A DNA stretch of 64,000 bases from Symbiodinium microadriaticum (GCA_001939145.1 LSRX01000545.1:134639-198638), one strand, 5' to 3'; shown: positions 9,749 to 21,653, counted from the stretch's first letter. Translations and numbers: made by a program. The notes: generated by a model not told the origin, from the sequence alone.

Positions 9749-10660
9749 AGGTAAAACAAAGCAACACCAGCGAAACAAGGCACGTCAAAAGGCTGGAACA
9801 CCCAAGCGGCTGTTCCCCACACCCTGCATCCTAAACACCCGTAAACAACCCAAGCTGCCAAGTCATGCAAACACTATTGAAACACCTTGAACAGAGACCC
9901 CACACCCAAAACACTACTTCATGTCCTTGCAACGGGTGCCGGCTGTAAGCGCTGCTGTTGCTATCCTGAGGACCTCTTGGACAAAGATGTAGTCCTCCGA
10001 CGTGCTTCTTAAGGCTTGAAGCTTACGGTTAATACAGCCGTTGGGGGTAGGAGGTTAGTGCGGTGCTTCTAGGGTTTTACACACGCTTTATTGTGTTTTT
10101 CGCATCAGCATAGGGGCGTTTACATTTAACCTGAATAGGGTTTGGGGCTTCATGGGCTTGTAAGGGGACTATTATCGTTCCGGTGCGGTTAGTAGGATAT
10201 ATGGTCTAATAGAATGTTGAGGGTATGGCGTTTGGGGTATGGGGCATGGAGTTCAGGTTCTTGGGCAGAGAGTACGATTAGGGCCGTACAAAATGAGAAG
10301 AGGAATTGGGTCACATTATTGTAAAATTATTCTACGGTGCGCTGTAAGGAACAGCACTGGTGTCTAACTCTTTAGACTTTAGACTTCTATACAAGGGGGA
10401 CTCAAGGAGTACGGTTGGGGGAAGAAAAGGGCCAAGGTTCAGGGTATAGGGACTAGGTTTTAGGGTTTAGGGATGCAGATAGAGGATGATTCGGTGCTTG
10501 AGTTAACCCCAAATGGGAGGAACAAAAAGCTAAATAGGGGTCTCAATCAGTCGAATAGGGCTTTAGTGTGTATTTTAATGCAGTTTTGTAGTAGCAATAA
10601 AACATGGAACTACTAATCACCTGCTGCCTGGTGACTCGTGGACCGGTATCTAATGTAGGG
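9749..10660. other. Non-repetitive part of the duplicated locus
   Basis: No convincing gene. Small G-rich telomere-like pieces at about 10130-10150 and 10440-10475. Repeated exactly at 12293-13204. Confidence 0.5.
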
Positions 10661-10812
10661 GGTTTAGGTATTTTGGGGGTATAACACTGTACCATAATCA
10701 TAATAAGGAGCCCCCAAATAGTAGAGGTAATTATACTTAAGTATAATGTTGTATCATAACTATAATAAGGAGCCCCCGAATAGTGTAGGTAATTGTAATT
10801 AAGGCCCGTATA
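10661..10812. mobile_element. Family J element with internal tandem copy
   Basis: ATAATAAGGAGCCCCCAAAT and ATAATAAGGAGCCCCCGAAT occur 68 bp apart, each followed by AGTG/AGAGGTAATT. The ends resemble J copies at 26810, 34284 and 61725. Duplicate at 13205-13356. Confidence 0.6.
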
Positions 10813-10840
10813 TTATGCCGCAAGTTCATGCGGGCCCTCA

Positions 10841-11219
10841 CTTGGGTTCTCTCCTAGGAGTTCCTTCCTTTGCTGAGACTCTCCAACCCTGAATTTAAGG
10901 TTTAGGGATTAGGGTTTAGGGTTTAGGTTTGAGTTTAGGGTTAATAATCACGAAAATAGTCCCAAGAAGCTCACAAGCCGCAAGCATATATCGTTGGCCA
11001 GACCCCCCTGAACCTTAAACGATCAGCCCTGGTAAGTATGAAATTAAAGTCAAGAGTATTCTAATTCGCTCAACGTAGAGTCACGAAAGTACTCCAAATT
11101 GGGGTCATGTTACGTATATCCTCCCTAAACCCTAAACCCCAAACCCTAAACCATACAGTACTAAGTCCCTTGATTCTTTGTAGGTGGACTCCCCACTCTT
11201 GCACCACCAAGCCCCACAC
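10841..11219. other. 379-bp segment present in only one version
   Basis: In version 2 this interval is replaced by 41 unrelated bp (13385-13425). It includes a G-rich telomere-like tract (about 10891-10943) and a C-rich one (11121-11157) facing each other. No terminal inverted repeat or target duplication is evident at its borders. Confidence 0.8.
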
Positions 11220-11312
11220 CAGGAACAGCACCTAGGACCTAGCTTAATTAAAAGTAGGACTCATCCGGGGCTCCTTATAATGAGCATCGAGAGTTTCCAT
11301 CTTTTCTGAAGC

Positions 11313-11313
11313 N
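11313..11313. other. Single-N contig join
   Basis: Sequence left of the N equals 13426-13518; sequence right of it equals 8770 onward. This is the signature of two overlapping contigs laid end to end. Confidence 0.8.
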
Positions 11314-13518
11314 ACCCTAAACCCCTGAACCCTAACCCTAAACCCCAAAATCCGAAACCCCCTAACCCTAAACCCTAAAATCCGAAAAATTGAAGCCTAA
11401 ACCCTTAACCTAACCCTAAACCCTAAACCCCATTGGCCCCAAGCGCCTCTCGCCGAGATCCGGCCGCTGGCTTGTCAGGAAATCATGGGCGGCTTTGTAG
11501 ACGTCCTGCAGGGTTTTGGGTTTGGGTTTGGGGCTTTAGGTACTCCGTACGATTGCTTGGCCATGGCGGGCCCAACCTTGTCAGCTGCTGGGCTAACAGA
11601 GCTACAGCCCTCTGCCAAAACGAATCGAAACCGCAGAAAGGTTGCCTTGCACGACCTCAGCTTTGAATGTGTAATTGGGTCTTTACTCATTAAGAAACCC
11701 TGGGTCATTAGGATTCTTTTTTTTTTTTTTTTTGGGGGGGGGGGGTTCGGGGACCAGGGTTTCATAATCAGGTTCCTACATTCGGCGACCTTGACAGGGA
11801 AACCATGCGTAGAGGTAGAAAGTTAGAACCTTATCACAACCTGTTGCCTCCGAAGGCATGCGGACGAACGACAACTTGGAGACCCCGTATTGCTTGGCTA
11901 ATTCCACCGCATGCTCAAGACCCTCAAAAGCCCCAAGGCTCTGACATATAAACTAGACGCTTAAATGTGGTACCTTTTGTTGGTTGCCTTTTCTTGTTAT
12001 GGGTTCCTGACCATAAAAAGAAACATCCAAGAAAAAGTACTACATTTAAGGGTCTAGCTACAGCACCTGAAGAATGGACACTCAGGAGTTCCATTCGATA
12101 CTGAAAACTACCTATAGTCTCTGTTGTAGCTCGTTTTGGGGGTCACCTTATAGGATTCCACATATGTGAATGGTTAAACAAAGAAGGGAACTACGATGGA
12201 GACTATACCTGTATCCCCAAACCCTACGAAATAGCAGGTTATGACCCTTATAGGGTCTGACCCTTTAAATGGTAGGTTTTGGATACCCAGGTAGGTAAAA
12301 CAAAGCAACACCAGCGAAACAAGGCACGTCAAAAGGCTGGAACACCCAAGCGGCTGTTCCCCACACCCTGCATCCTAAACACCCGTAAACAACCCAAGCT
12401 GCCAAGTCATGCAAACACTATTGAAACACCTTGAACAGAGACCCCACACCCAAAACACTACTTCATGTCCTTGCAACGGGTGCCGGCTGTAAGCGCTGCT
12501 GTTGCTATCCTGAGGACCTCTTGGACAAAGATGTAGTCCTCCGACGTGCTTCTTAAGGCTTGAAGCTTACGGTTAATACAGCCGTTGGGGGTAGGAGGTT
12601 AGTGCGGTGCTTCTAGGGTTTTACACACGCTTTATTGTGTTTTTCGCATCAGCATAGGGGCGTTTACATTTAACCTGAATAGGGTTTGGGGCTTCATGGG
12701 CTTGTAAGGGGACTATTATCGTTCCGGTGCGGTTAGTAGGATATATGGTCTAATAGAATGTTGAGGGTATGGCGTTTGGGGTATGGGGCATGGAGTTCAG
12801 GTTCTTGGGCAGAGAGTACGATTAGGGCCGTACAAAATGAGAAGAGGAATTGGGTCACATTATTGTAAAATTATTCTACGGTGCGCTGTAAGGAACAGCA
12901 CTGGTGTCTAACTCTTTAGACTTTAGACTTCTATACAAGGGGGACTCAAGGAGTACGGTTGGGGGAAGAAAAGGGCCAAGGTTCAGGGTATAGGGACTAG
13001 GTTTTAGGGTTTAGGGATGCAGATAGAGGATGATTCGGTGCTTGAGTTAACCCCAAATGGGAGGAACAAAAAGCTAAATAGGGGTCTCAATCAGTCGAAT
13101 AGGGCTTTAGTGTGTATTTTAATGCAGTTTTGTAGTAGCAATAAAACATGGAACTACTAATCACCTGCTGCCTGGTGACTCGTGGACCGGTATCTAATGT
13201 AGGGGGTTTAGGTATTTTGGGGGTATAACACTGTACCATAATCATAATAAGGAGCCCCCAAATAGTAGAGGTAATTATACTTAAGTATAATGTTGTATCA
13301 TAACTATAATAAGGAGCCCCCGAATAGTGTAGGTAATTGTAATTAAGGCCCGTATATTATGCCGCAAGTTCATGCGGGCCCTCAGTTGAGTCGATTTGAG
13401 TGAGACGGCGGCAGGGCATGGTGAGCAGGAACAGCACCTAGGACCTAGCTTAATTAAAAGTAGGACTCATCCGGGGCTCCTTATAATGAGCATCGAGAGT
13501 TTCCATCTTTTCTGAAGC
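11314..13518. repeat. Duplicated locus, version 2
   Basis: Apparently identical copy of 8770-10840 (to 13384), then 41 version-specific bp, then the shared 93 bp. It contains the duplicate H (11953-12057), A (12110-12210), K (12209-12292) and J (13205-13356) elements. After 13518 only this version continues. Confidence 0.9.
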
Positions 13519-13633
13519 CCCCATCGGTTTTGGGTTTATAGGGTTTATACGTTTTATAGGGTTTAGGGTTAGGTAAGCCGGGCACACGCCAGGATTCCTG
13601 CTGTTTGAAATGAAGGCCTAGAACACTTTGCAA

Positions 13634-13738
13634 TACTTTCGATGATATGAATCCTGCATGATCCATAATAAGGAATATGCAATAATTCCCATAGCTTAGG
13701 GTCCTTAAGGTAATGCAGGATTTATATCATCAACAGTA
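13634..13738. mobile_element. Family D hairpin element, copy 1
   Basis: Left GATGATATGAATCCTGCAT pairs with right ATGCAGGATTTATATCATC. The inner AATTCCCATAGCTTAGGGTC is shared by all D copies. Right terminus CAACAGTA fits the family end (TA)CTGTTGATGAT. Confidence 0.8.
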
Positions 13739-13829
13739 GCTTTCCCTGCCAGCCCCCTTACAGTTTTCGACAATACACCCCACAATCATCCCACGCCAAT
13801 TAGACTCAATCTGGAACCCTACCTTATAT

Positions 13830-13932
13830 ATGGCAGTTCTCTAAACTAGGGCCCCCTTTTAGGTCCCCAAAATAGCACGGCACCCTTATAAGAAGGACCC
13901 TTCATGGGACCCTAATTCAAAGAACTACCCAC
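13830..13932. mobile_element. Family F hairpin element, copy 2
   Basis: AGTTCTCTAAACTAGGGCCC pairs with GGACCCTAATTCAAAGAACT; the internal GGCACCCTTATAAGAAGGAC is shared with copies at 3026 and 62197. Confidence 0.75.
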
Positions 13933-14390
13933 GGAAGAAAGGAGGAGCCACCAGGCCGCTGGGGTCAGTTGCGCTGTCCTTCTTTACAAGCTCCGTAGGA
14001 TTCACGATGTAGGTCCTGCAATCGGGGAGGCAGTTGAGATCGAACTCCTGAGCCCACAAGGGTTTGGGGTTTAGGGTTCAAGAAAGCACAGATTCAAGAA
14101 CGCCTCCTATGAAACATTATGCAAAGGCTATGAGCGGAACCTTCCCAAAACTCTATAAGCCCTATCGACCCTAAACCTTGAACTATTGGAGCATCAACAG
14201 AACACGGCGCACGATACCCCCCAGCTCACGGGACGACTTTAAGGCCGAAGTATATGCTACATGGAGTCCCGTTGGGCTCATTACGCATCCGTACTTCCTA
14301 CTGAAGGCTGTTGAGGGGAGCCGTGAGGATACGGGCTACGCCTGAAGGGGATGTTGGCGGAGAGTCCACTTACCAGTTGCCTTAAGAGCT
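13933..14390. other. Unique stretch, no gene recognised
   Basis: No ORF of note and no element ends. One short telomere-like piece near 14060. Confidence 0.45.
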
Positions 14391-14393
14391 AGG

Positions 14394-14905
14394 GGTTTAG
14401 GGCTTAGCGCTTAGGGCTCAGGGTCCAGGGCTTAGGGTTCAGGGATTAGGGCTTAGGGTTTAGGAGCTACGACTTCAAGGTTCATGTGATGGAGCGTCGC
14501 CAATTCGTCACAAACACTCTAAGCCCTGAACCCGCATTTAAAGGCGCGAGCGGAGACGAGACACCAATATCCCTAAGGCTTCTAACACCCCTAAAACCGT
14601 AAAAACCCTAAACCCTAAAGTTCCCTAAAGCCTAACCCTAAACCCTAAACCCTTTACCCTAAAGCCTAACCCTAAACGAGCCCCTCCAAAACTCTGGATT
14701 CCTGCAGAAGCACCAAACGAAATCGGAAACTGCACTGCAAAGCCCACGAACCCTCGACCCATGGAACGAAACGGGGCTTGGGGTTTCGGGTTTGGTGTTC
14801 AGGGGACAGTTCAGGGCTTAGGGTTGAGGGTTTAGAAAATTTCGGGTCTAGGGTTTAGGCTTCAGGGATTTAGGGTTTAGTTTAGGGTTCAGGGTTGAAG
14901 GTCTG
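14394..14905. repeat. Telomere-like tracts in alternating orientation
   Basis: G-rich with a GGGCTTAGG variant at 14394-14465, C-rich at 14585-14680 and G-rich again at 14779-14905. Confidence 0.8.
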
Positions 14906-15591
14906 GAGTGACAGGCCGTGCTAGGGGCAAGCTGCGTGTAATTCGTCCGGCACTTTCTGCTTGATGATATGGCGCTACCACAAGCCTGCGGAAGCCCTAC
15001 ACAGCCCCAAACCCTTGATTAATTTGCCACACATAGCCCCCTTGAAACCCTAATCCCCTAAACTGCCAAACTCTAAACCCCGTATGCCTTTACCACTAAA
15101 CCACCTCTCCTGGTAAGCGCTGCGTGATACTCGCGGTGCTTGACCACAACGCCGAGAATGAAGGTGCCCACCCTTTCGCTGGGCAAGGTGGAGGTGGCGT
15201 GGCTTGTTATTGTGTATTTGCCTAATAATTTGCTTAATCATGAGCATGCTTATGCTGATTGATCGTGTCATGCCGTTTTGGGGGGTTGAGCTGTAGGGCC
15301 TCGTGTCAAAACGTTACACTTTGTAGAAAACTTCGTCGAAGTACTTGTGGTCTCGCATGGCTCCAGCAGCCTTACTTGGAGCTACCTATTACCTAGTTGT
15401 AGGTGCACTTCCAGATGTTAACTCCCTACGTTAGATACCTAGGCTATGACTGGCTGTTACCTTGCAACTATAGTTGGGTTTCAAGTGACATAGACCCCTG
15501 ACTCATACAACTCTGCCCCTTAGGAGGGTAGAACGGGGATCCTAAGATGCATGCGCTCAAACAGATGTTGTTGGATCACGGGGCCTACATT
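14906..15591. other. Unique stretch, no gene recognised
   Basis: A 73-codon minus ORF (15050-15271) ends in telomere-like DNA and resembles nothing known. No hairpin element recognised. Confidence 0.45.
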
Positions 15592-15676
15592 AACCCTAAA
15601 CCCTAAACCGCAAACCCCAAACCCTAACCCTAAACCCCTAAAACCCTAAAACCCTAAAACCCTAAACCCTAAAGGG
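15592..15676 (-). repeat. Telomere-like array (CCCTAAA, CCCTAAAA variants)
   Basis: About eleven C-rich units, several with an extra A. Confidence 0.9.
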
Positions 15677-16990
15677 CTCTTGCCTTCAGAGCTCGAGGTT
15701 CAGGAGTTGGGGGCGTCTGGCTTTCATATTACACCTCGGGGTTTAGGGTTTGGGGCTAATTCTACTGATCCTGCAGGTAGACGAAACAGGGGGAGCCATT
15801 TTTTCAGTACACCCAATCAAGACCGAACGCTATGCACACACGTGCTTAACTTCCACAAAATATCCCGGAAAACGCAGAGTAACACATCTTGTGTGTAAGT
15901 AGGCTAGAAGGATGACTTTGATTTGGGAATGCATTAGTTTCCGGATCTCCCTAAACAAAGACAGAATTCATCGTCATCATAGGATCCTAAGACTGAGGCC
16001 CTTGAAGGAAGGGGGTTAGTTCATCACGGGTCTACATTCCTATTCATTGGGCACAAAACGGGTTGCATTTGTTTTCGGGTTTGCCCCGTTGAATTAAATC
16101 GGTGCCTGGGTGTCTTGTCATGCTGTTTTCGGTGGCTTCGAGTTGGAGTAACATAGGTGCTTGAATCACTGGAGCGTTCTTCTGTTCTGCTTTCTTGGGG
16201 GCACACAATCGTATAAGTATATAGGGGCATTTGTAAGAAGAGGCTGTCACTATTATGCAACATGCAGGCCCCTCTGCCAGGGGTTGTCGGGAAAGTTTTC
16301 GGGATCTCGGGTTGCCACAATGTAAAGTACAAGCACAGCGGCGCAAAGGAACAGTTGACGCAGATTTAGTCCGGAGTCTGGCGCCAAGAATGCTGTCATA
16401 TAGAATGCCGTAGGCAAGCCACTAGCGTAAGTCGCATTAACATCAGATGCAACTAAGTTCACATTGGAGTCGTGCTACGCTCGAACCCCATGAAAGCACA
16501 CGTGCATTCGCATGGCTACCCTAGGCACGTATGGGCTCTGAATGTGCGAAGCAGCTCTTGACGTTAATTAAAAGAAAGATAATTTGAGAACGACCCGTCT
16601 GCGGAGCTACACAGATAACAGCTCAGTGGGTGGGCTGCGGCTTTTAGTCTGAACTTTCCAGGCATCTGCATGGATGAGACATGACATGCCTATGGAACTT
16701 AGGATGGGTCTAGAGTCTAGTGCCTAAGCCTCAAGCCGCCCCAAGGAGTAACACCAAACCTTAAACCATTTAACCCCTGGCCCCAAACCCTCACTCCTAA
16801 ACCGTCAAAACTAGAGCATGCTACATTTTTCGAGATTGGACCAAACATACTTTAAAAGGTTGAATAATGAATAATTCATAATCTCCTCTCAAGGTACCTA
16901 TATTAATGGAATATCAGAATCCGTGATATTCCCGACAAAGACATGTGTACTAAAGTCTACCCCGAAACACCAATCGGATTATTCAGGTCC
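15677..16990. other. Long unique stretch, uncertain coding content
   Basis: Overlapping minus-strand ORFs at 16024-16462 (69-102 codons). One has a hydrophobic segment (LRQLFLCAAVLVLYIVA). No family is recognised and the frames compete, so no gene is called; a short exon cannot be excluded. Confidence 0.4.
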
Positions 16991-16994
16991 TATA

Positions 16995-17075
16995 TCAAAC
17001 CCTAAACCCCTAAACCCTAAACTCTAGACCCGAAGCCTGAGACCCTAAACCCTGAACCCTAAACAAACCCTACAT
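16995..17075 (-). repeat. Telomere-like tract (CCCTAAA)
   Basis: Degenerate C-rich units. Confidence 0.8.
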
Positions 17076-18818
17076 TAACCGCCTCTGCGGACCCGCGAGT
17101 AGAAGAAAGACTCGGGGGACCTACATCAAAGGCGCCCTCTTTGCTTAGGTGTCCGCCTGGTCATTGATATTCTGTAACAATGGGCTCCTGTTCTGATGTA
17201 AGAACCCAAAGCAGCTAAGAGCCAAGTCAGCGACATTAACGGCTTGCTGTTCTGCGGCACCCTACATCCTAGACTACCACACGCAGGGGCAAAGGACGGC
17301 CGTCTTCGACGCCTCGTCCACAATTTGATGGCCCACAGTCGCCCACTCGCAAAGCACGGCTGTAGCTGCACCAAATCAGGAATGCTTCATGACTCTGTAT
17401 AAACCTCAAGGAATACCATGCAAAGGCATTCTACATCTAAGCCTGACCCTCATAACCCTAAACCCTAAACCCCCAAACCCCAAACCCTAAACAAGTCCAC
17501 AGTGTCGTTCAGAGATGCTTCGGGCTTGGATGACGGCCTGCCGTTGGGAGCTTTGGGATACTTTTCTATAACATAACCAGAAGGTGGGGAGCTTGGTTTT
17601 CCTTTTCAAGCCTAAGGGGTGAGATGTGTGTCTCGACACAGTTTAGGGTTTAGGGTTTAGGGGCAAGAATCATAACCATATCGACAGTCCTAAGCGGGAA
17701 AGCTTACAGAGGTGCAGCAGTGTCGCAAGCCGTGAGTCTTCAATTACAGAGCTTTCGCTGTCTTTGAGGGCGAGCGACTGCAGAACAGTATCTCACCAAC
17801 GCATGTGTACAATGCCGCCATATCCCGCCACTACCCCCTAGCGAGATCACGACTTGACCATGACTTTGGGGGGCTTTCTGAAGACGATTCTGGGATCGAT
17901 AAGCCAAAGTACTGAGCGCTGTATTGCCGAACGGAAGATTTCATCATGTTGGGCATGAACAACGCAATGATGCTGATCATGTCAGTAGTGGTACAAGTAT
18001 AACTGGGCAATGGCTGAGACGTCCGGTCTCTCGCCTAAACCAAGTACTGTGTTCCTTAAAGTAATGTGTGGGAAAGCTTGAGGTATACGCTGATAGGAGT
18101 GTGATAGGGACCCACGACAAGCGGACTGCCAAACGAAACGAGCTCTCAGTTAAAGCCGACTCGAGACCCTGGTTACCCTGAACCCTAAACCCTATCCCTA
18201 AACCCAATAAACCGCCAAAGCAACAGTTGCTTTGAGACCTTACACCCTAAACACCGGAGGCTCTGGGTGCAGTGCGAACCGGCCGAGGGCTTAGAATTCA
18301 GAGTCTAAGTCTAGGTTTCATACTCGGAAAATTCACCCGGCGGTTCAGGGGCGAGTCAAGGCCCCTCCGCAGTGTAATCCTCATTTTGAGAGGAAAGGTA
18401 AGGTTTGTCTATCAGGAATCTACATTTAGTGACCTTATAATTCATGGCTCTTGCTACCTCGGCTTGGCCTCAAAGCTATATAGGGCTTCGTGTGAGCAGC
18501 GCGGGGCGGCTTCTGATCTCTCAGAGACGAGGACGAAACCTTGGCAGTCAGCGATTTGGCGTCTCAAGGAGGATGAATGAAACTAGTCAGTGTCAGAATC
18601 AGGTTAGCCACAAGTGCAGAAGCAAACTCCGGATGCATGTGTGCTGTAGTGTATCTGGAGGATGAATGAAACTTGGACTAGAGTTCCTGGTGTAGGTTGC
18701 AGTTGTTTGCCCCGGAAGTAACCCCTAAACCCTAGTCACAACCCCTGTTTTGCCCCTAAACCATGCAGTGAGCCCTGGTCACAACCCAATGAGCGCCAGG
18801 GCTCCGCCGCTGGGGTGT
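17076..18818. other. Unique DNA with short telomere-like tracts
   Basis: Tracts at about 17446-17492 (C-rich), 17641-17662 (G-rich) and 18176-18208 (C-rich). ORFs of 65-102 codons (17126-17374, 18272-18580) resemble no known protein. Confidence 0.5.
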
Positions 18819-18819
18819 T

Positions 18820-18933
18820 CTTGGAGGTTCATGGGACTTAGTAAGTACAGTTATCAGTACCTTAGAGGTAAATATATAAGTGCAGTTACCTTATTTATAC
18901 CCCTGGTTACGAAGTCCCATGAACCTTTAAGTA
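18820..18933. mobile_element. Family G hairpin element, copy 2
   Basis: GGAGGTTCATGGGACTTAG pairs with AAGTCCCATGAACCTTTAAG at the right end. About 114 bp, AT-rich middle. Confidence 0.75.
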
Positions 18934-19528
18934 TCGCTCTCCACTAAGGGAAAGCATGGAACTGAGAGAGAGGCTGAACAACCTGTAAGCCCTAGCCCCA
19001 ACGGGCTTCATCATTATGACTTCCTTCCTGGAGCCCTCGGATTCCCTAGATGAGCTGATTGGACAGGCAGGGTTTTCGGTGTTCAGCTAAACCCTGCAAA
19101 CCATAAAGGACCGAAGTCCTGGTTGAAGCCCAATACTATCATCTTTTGGGCAGCACCCAGAAGGGCCAGGAGGATGACGTCGCCAAGGCCACCGGAGGGT
19201 GTACTCACAAGCTCGATGCTTTACTTCTGAGCCTGGCCTCAGAGGGCAGAGGGCGATCACGAGGGCCCCTCGGGGCACGGCTCCCCGGGGTCCGGGGTCG
19301 GCGACGATGGCGCAAGTCTTTTCGATGCAGAGGGGCACATTCTCTTGGAGCTTCTTTTGTCGAGGCTTTTGGGCGCATTCCTGGTTGGCTTCTTAGTTGC
19401 GAGTCTTTCTCAGCAGCTTTCCGCTCTGCTTCCTGAGAACATATTTCAGCATGTGCATGTGCAAAATGGGCCTCGGTATCTAGAATGTTGTTTGGGCTGT
19501 ATCGTTCGCGTAGAGAATCGTCACATAG

Positions 19529-19531
<3 letters not shown>
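18934..19531. other. Unique GC-rich stretch, no gene recognised
   Basis: Competing ORFs on both strands (19087-19684) with no family resemblance. The longest (159 codons, minus) reads through the AT microsatellite and is rejected. Confidence 0.45.

Positions 19532-19573
<42 letters not shown>
19532..19573. repeat. (AT)n microsatellite
   Basis: About 20 AT units. Confidence 0.95.
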
Positions 19574-19576
<3 letters not shown>

Positions 19577-19870
19577 CAAGTTATAAGGGATCCATCGTAT
19601 GACTGTTCGTTTCCTCTGCGAACCACTCCAAGTCCTCTGTCTCATTGGCCACTCCCGAGCCCCACATCCCAACCCCTGAAACATGGAGCCGGAAACCGAA
19701 AGCCAAGAATCCCACAGACCCCAGAGCTCTACCTAAATCTCAAAACCCACTTCTTTGGTAGGTTCTTGTAACAAACCCTAATATGGGATGTATTAGGGCC
19801 CTACAAAAAAGGTAGGTTCTGGTGGCTTAAGGCATTACAGAAAGCCCACAAGCTCAATACCCCTTTTTGT

Positions 19871-19995
19871 CTTGGAATAGACCCTTAAATCCTGAGATTA
19901 AGGCCCCTACACTTCAAGGTATCTTCCTTATATATTTTGGAATATACCTTAAATCCTAAGATTAAAGGCCCTTATACTTTAAGGTATCCTCCTTC
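19871..19995. repeat. ~65-bp tandem repeat running into the N gap
   Basis: TTGGAATAGACCCTTAAATC at 19873 and TTGGAATATACCTTAAATCC at 19938 begin two diverged copies. The unit shares the AAGGTAT..CCTT motif of family C. The second copy is cut by the gap. Confidence 0.75.
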
Positions 19996-20744
19996 NNNNN
20001 NNNNNNNNNNNNNNNNNNNNNNNNNNNNNNNNNNNNNNNNNNNNNNNNNNNNNNNNNNNNNNNNNNNNNNNNNNNNNNNNNNNNNNNNNNNNNNNNNNNN
20101 NNNNNNNNNNNNNNNNNNNNNNNNNNNNNNNNNNNNNNNNNNNNNNNNNNNNNNNNNNNNNNNNNNNNNNNNNNNNNNNNNNNNNNNNNNNNNNNNNNNN
20201 NNNNNNNNNNNNNNNNNNNNNNNNNNNNNNNNNNNNNNNNNNNNNNNNNNNNNNNNNNNNNNNNNNNNNNNNNNNNNNNNNNNNNNNNNNNNNNNNNNNN
20301 NNNNNNNNNNNNNNNNNNNNNNNNNNNNNNNNNNNNNNNNNNNNNNNNNNNNNNNNNNNNNNNNNNNNNNNNNNNNNNNNNNNNNNNNNNNNNNNNNNNN
20401 NNNNNNNNNNNNNNNNNNNNNNNNNNNNNNNNNNNNNNNNNNNNNNNNNNNNNNNNNNNNNNNNNNNNNNNNNNNNNNNNNNNNNNNNNNNNNNNNNNNN
20501 NNNNNNNNNNNNNNNNNNNNNNNNNNNNNNNNNNNNNNNNNNNNNNNNNNNNNNNNNNNNNNNNNNNNNNNNNNNNNNNNNNNNNNNNNNNNNNNNNNNN
20601 NNNNNNNNNNNNNNNNNNNNNNNNNNNNNNNNNNNNNNNNNNNNNNNNNNNNNNNNNNNNNNNNNNNNNNNNNNNNNNNNNNNNNNNNNNNNNNNNNNNN
20701 NNNNNNNNNNNNNNNNNNNNNNNNNNNNNNNNNNNNNNNNNNNN
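19996..20744. other. Assembly gap (749 N)
   Basis: Run of unknown bases. Apparent long ORFs across it are artefacts. Confidence 1.
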
Positions 20745-20960
20745 AAAAAAACCAGAAAACACATTCCCCGAGCCCTAGCGACTTGAAAAAACCAAAAAAA
20801 GACTACCCAGCCTCGAAAACCCTGGCAACGGAATGGCAACAGAAAACCAAAAAAATGCACCAGAAAACCAAAAATCGCCAACAGAACGCGCAAGAATGCA
20901 ACAGAAAAAATACGCCCTCGTACGGGACTAGTCCGAAATTGGTTTTACCATTTTTTCCAA
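20745..20960. repeat. A-rich low-complexity DNA
   Basis: Repeated CAGAAAACCAAAAA motifs directly right of the gap; it may be the visible edge of a tandem array hidden in the gap. Confidence 0.6.
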
Positions 20961-21150
20961 TCCTCCGACCTGCTTCTCCCTAAGAGCAACCAAAACCAAT
21001 TTCTTAGCTATGTGACTATGCAATATAGTAGGGGTGGGTGGGTGGCGCGGCGTAGGGTTTAGGGCTTCTGCTTCCTGAGCTTAATCAAGTTCACACCCAC
21101 TCGGGCTTGTCCTTGCTGATCTGGGGATGCGGAATGTACCCCCCATCAGT

Positions 21151-21205
21151 CCCAGAGAACCCAATACGCCTTAATTGTGGAATATCCCTTAAATTATAGG
21201 GGCCC
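21151..21205. mobile_element. Family C hairpin element, left half only
   Basis: CCCAGAGAACCCAATACGCC with TTAATTGTGGAATATCCCTT matches the left arm of family C. The right arm is absent; a family O element begins 37 bp further on. Confidence 0.65.
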
Positions 21206-21241
21206 TGAGAAGTTCCATGCCCAAACCTTTCTGCAAGGTGA

Positions 21242-21370
21242 TCCCAGACCCCGGGGGATCTGGGAAGTAGAACAGTAGAACCCCTAATTTGGGAACCTAT
21301 GCTGCCAAGACAAAGTTTATAGGACACCCCATTAGAGTTTCTACTTTTTTGATCCTCCCAAAGGTCTGGG
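21242..21370. mobile_element. Family O hairpin element, copy 2
   Basis: CCCAGACCCCGGGGGATC pairs with GATCCTCCCAAAGGTCTGGG. The inner AGAAC..CTACTTTTT pair is weaker than in copy 1 at 2438. Confidence 0.65.
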
Positions 21371-21436
21371 CTGCCCTCGATGGTTGGCACCTCCGCCTCA
21401 GCGTCCTCAGCCAACTTCTTACTTGCCCACGAAGGA

Positions 21437-21531
21437 TAACCCTAAACCCTAAACCCTAAACCCTAAACCCTAAACCCTAAACCCTACCCTAAACCCTACA
21501 CCCTACACCCTACACCCTAAACCCTAAACCA
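21437..21531 (-). repeat. Telomere-like array (CCCTAAA), nearly pure
   Basis: About seven perfect CCCTAAA units, then CCCTACA variants repeated four times, then perfect units again. The clustered CCCTACA variant suggests local duplication. Confidence 0.95.
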
Positions 21532-21653
21532 GAAGTTGGGATTCGACCGGCAGGGCTTGCATGGACGGATCCGGCCGGCTCCAAGCAAGGTCTGCAGGAG
21601 TGGGGCCGGTAAGCTTTGTCTTGACGAAGTGGCTGATGTCTGCCAGCTGCAAT

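Larger units (their letters stand above)
8770..11312. repeat. Duplicated locus, version 1
   Basis: 8770-10840 (2,071 bp) appears identical to 11314-13384 at a constant offset of 2544, including poly-T and poly-G runs. A 379-bp segment (10841-11219) present only here follows, then 93 bp (11220-11312) equal to 13426-13518. The N at 11313 ends this version. It contains H, A, K and J family elements. The small ORFs inside (8889-9122, 8931-9221, 8941-9282) run through telomere-like and homopolymer DNA and are not considered genes. Confidence 0.9.

Noticed and set aside
8889-11826. Identical pairs of small ORFs at 8889-9282 and 11433-11826 as a conserved gene family
   Set aside because: They are copies within the duplicated locus and read through telomere-like and poly-T/G DNA; identity reflects the duplication only.
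19937-20983. Open frames of 266-348 codons across the N gap
   Set aside because: Nearly all codons are unknown bases; there is no coding evidence.
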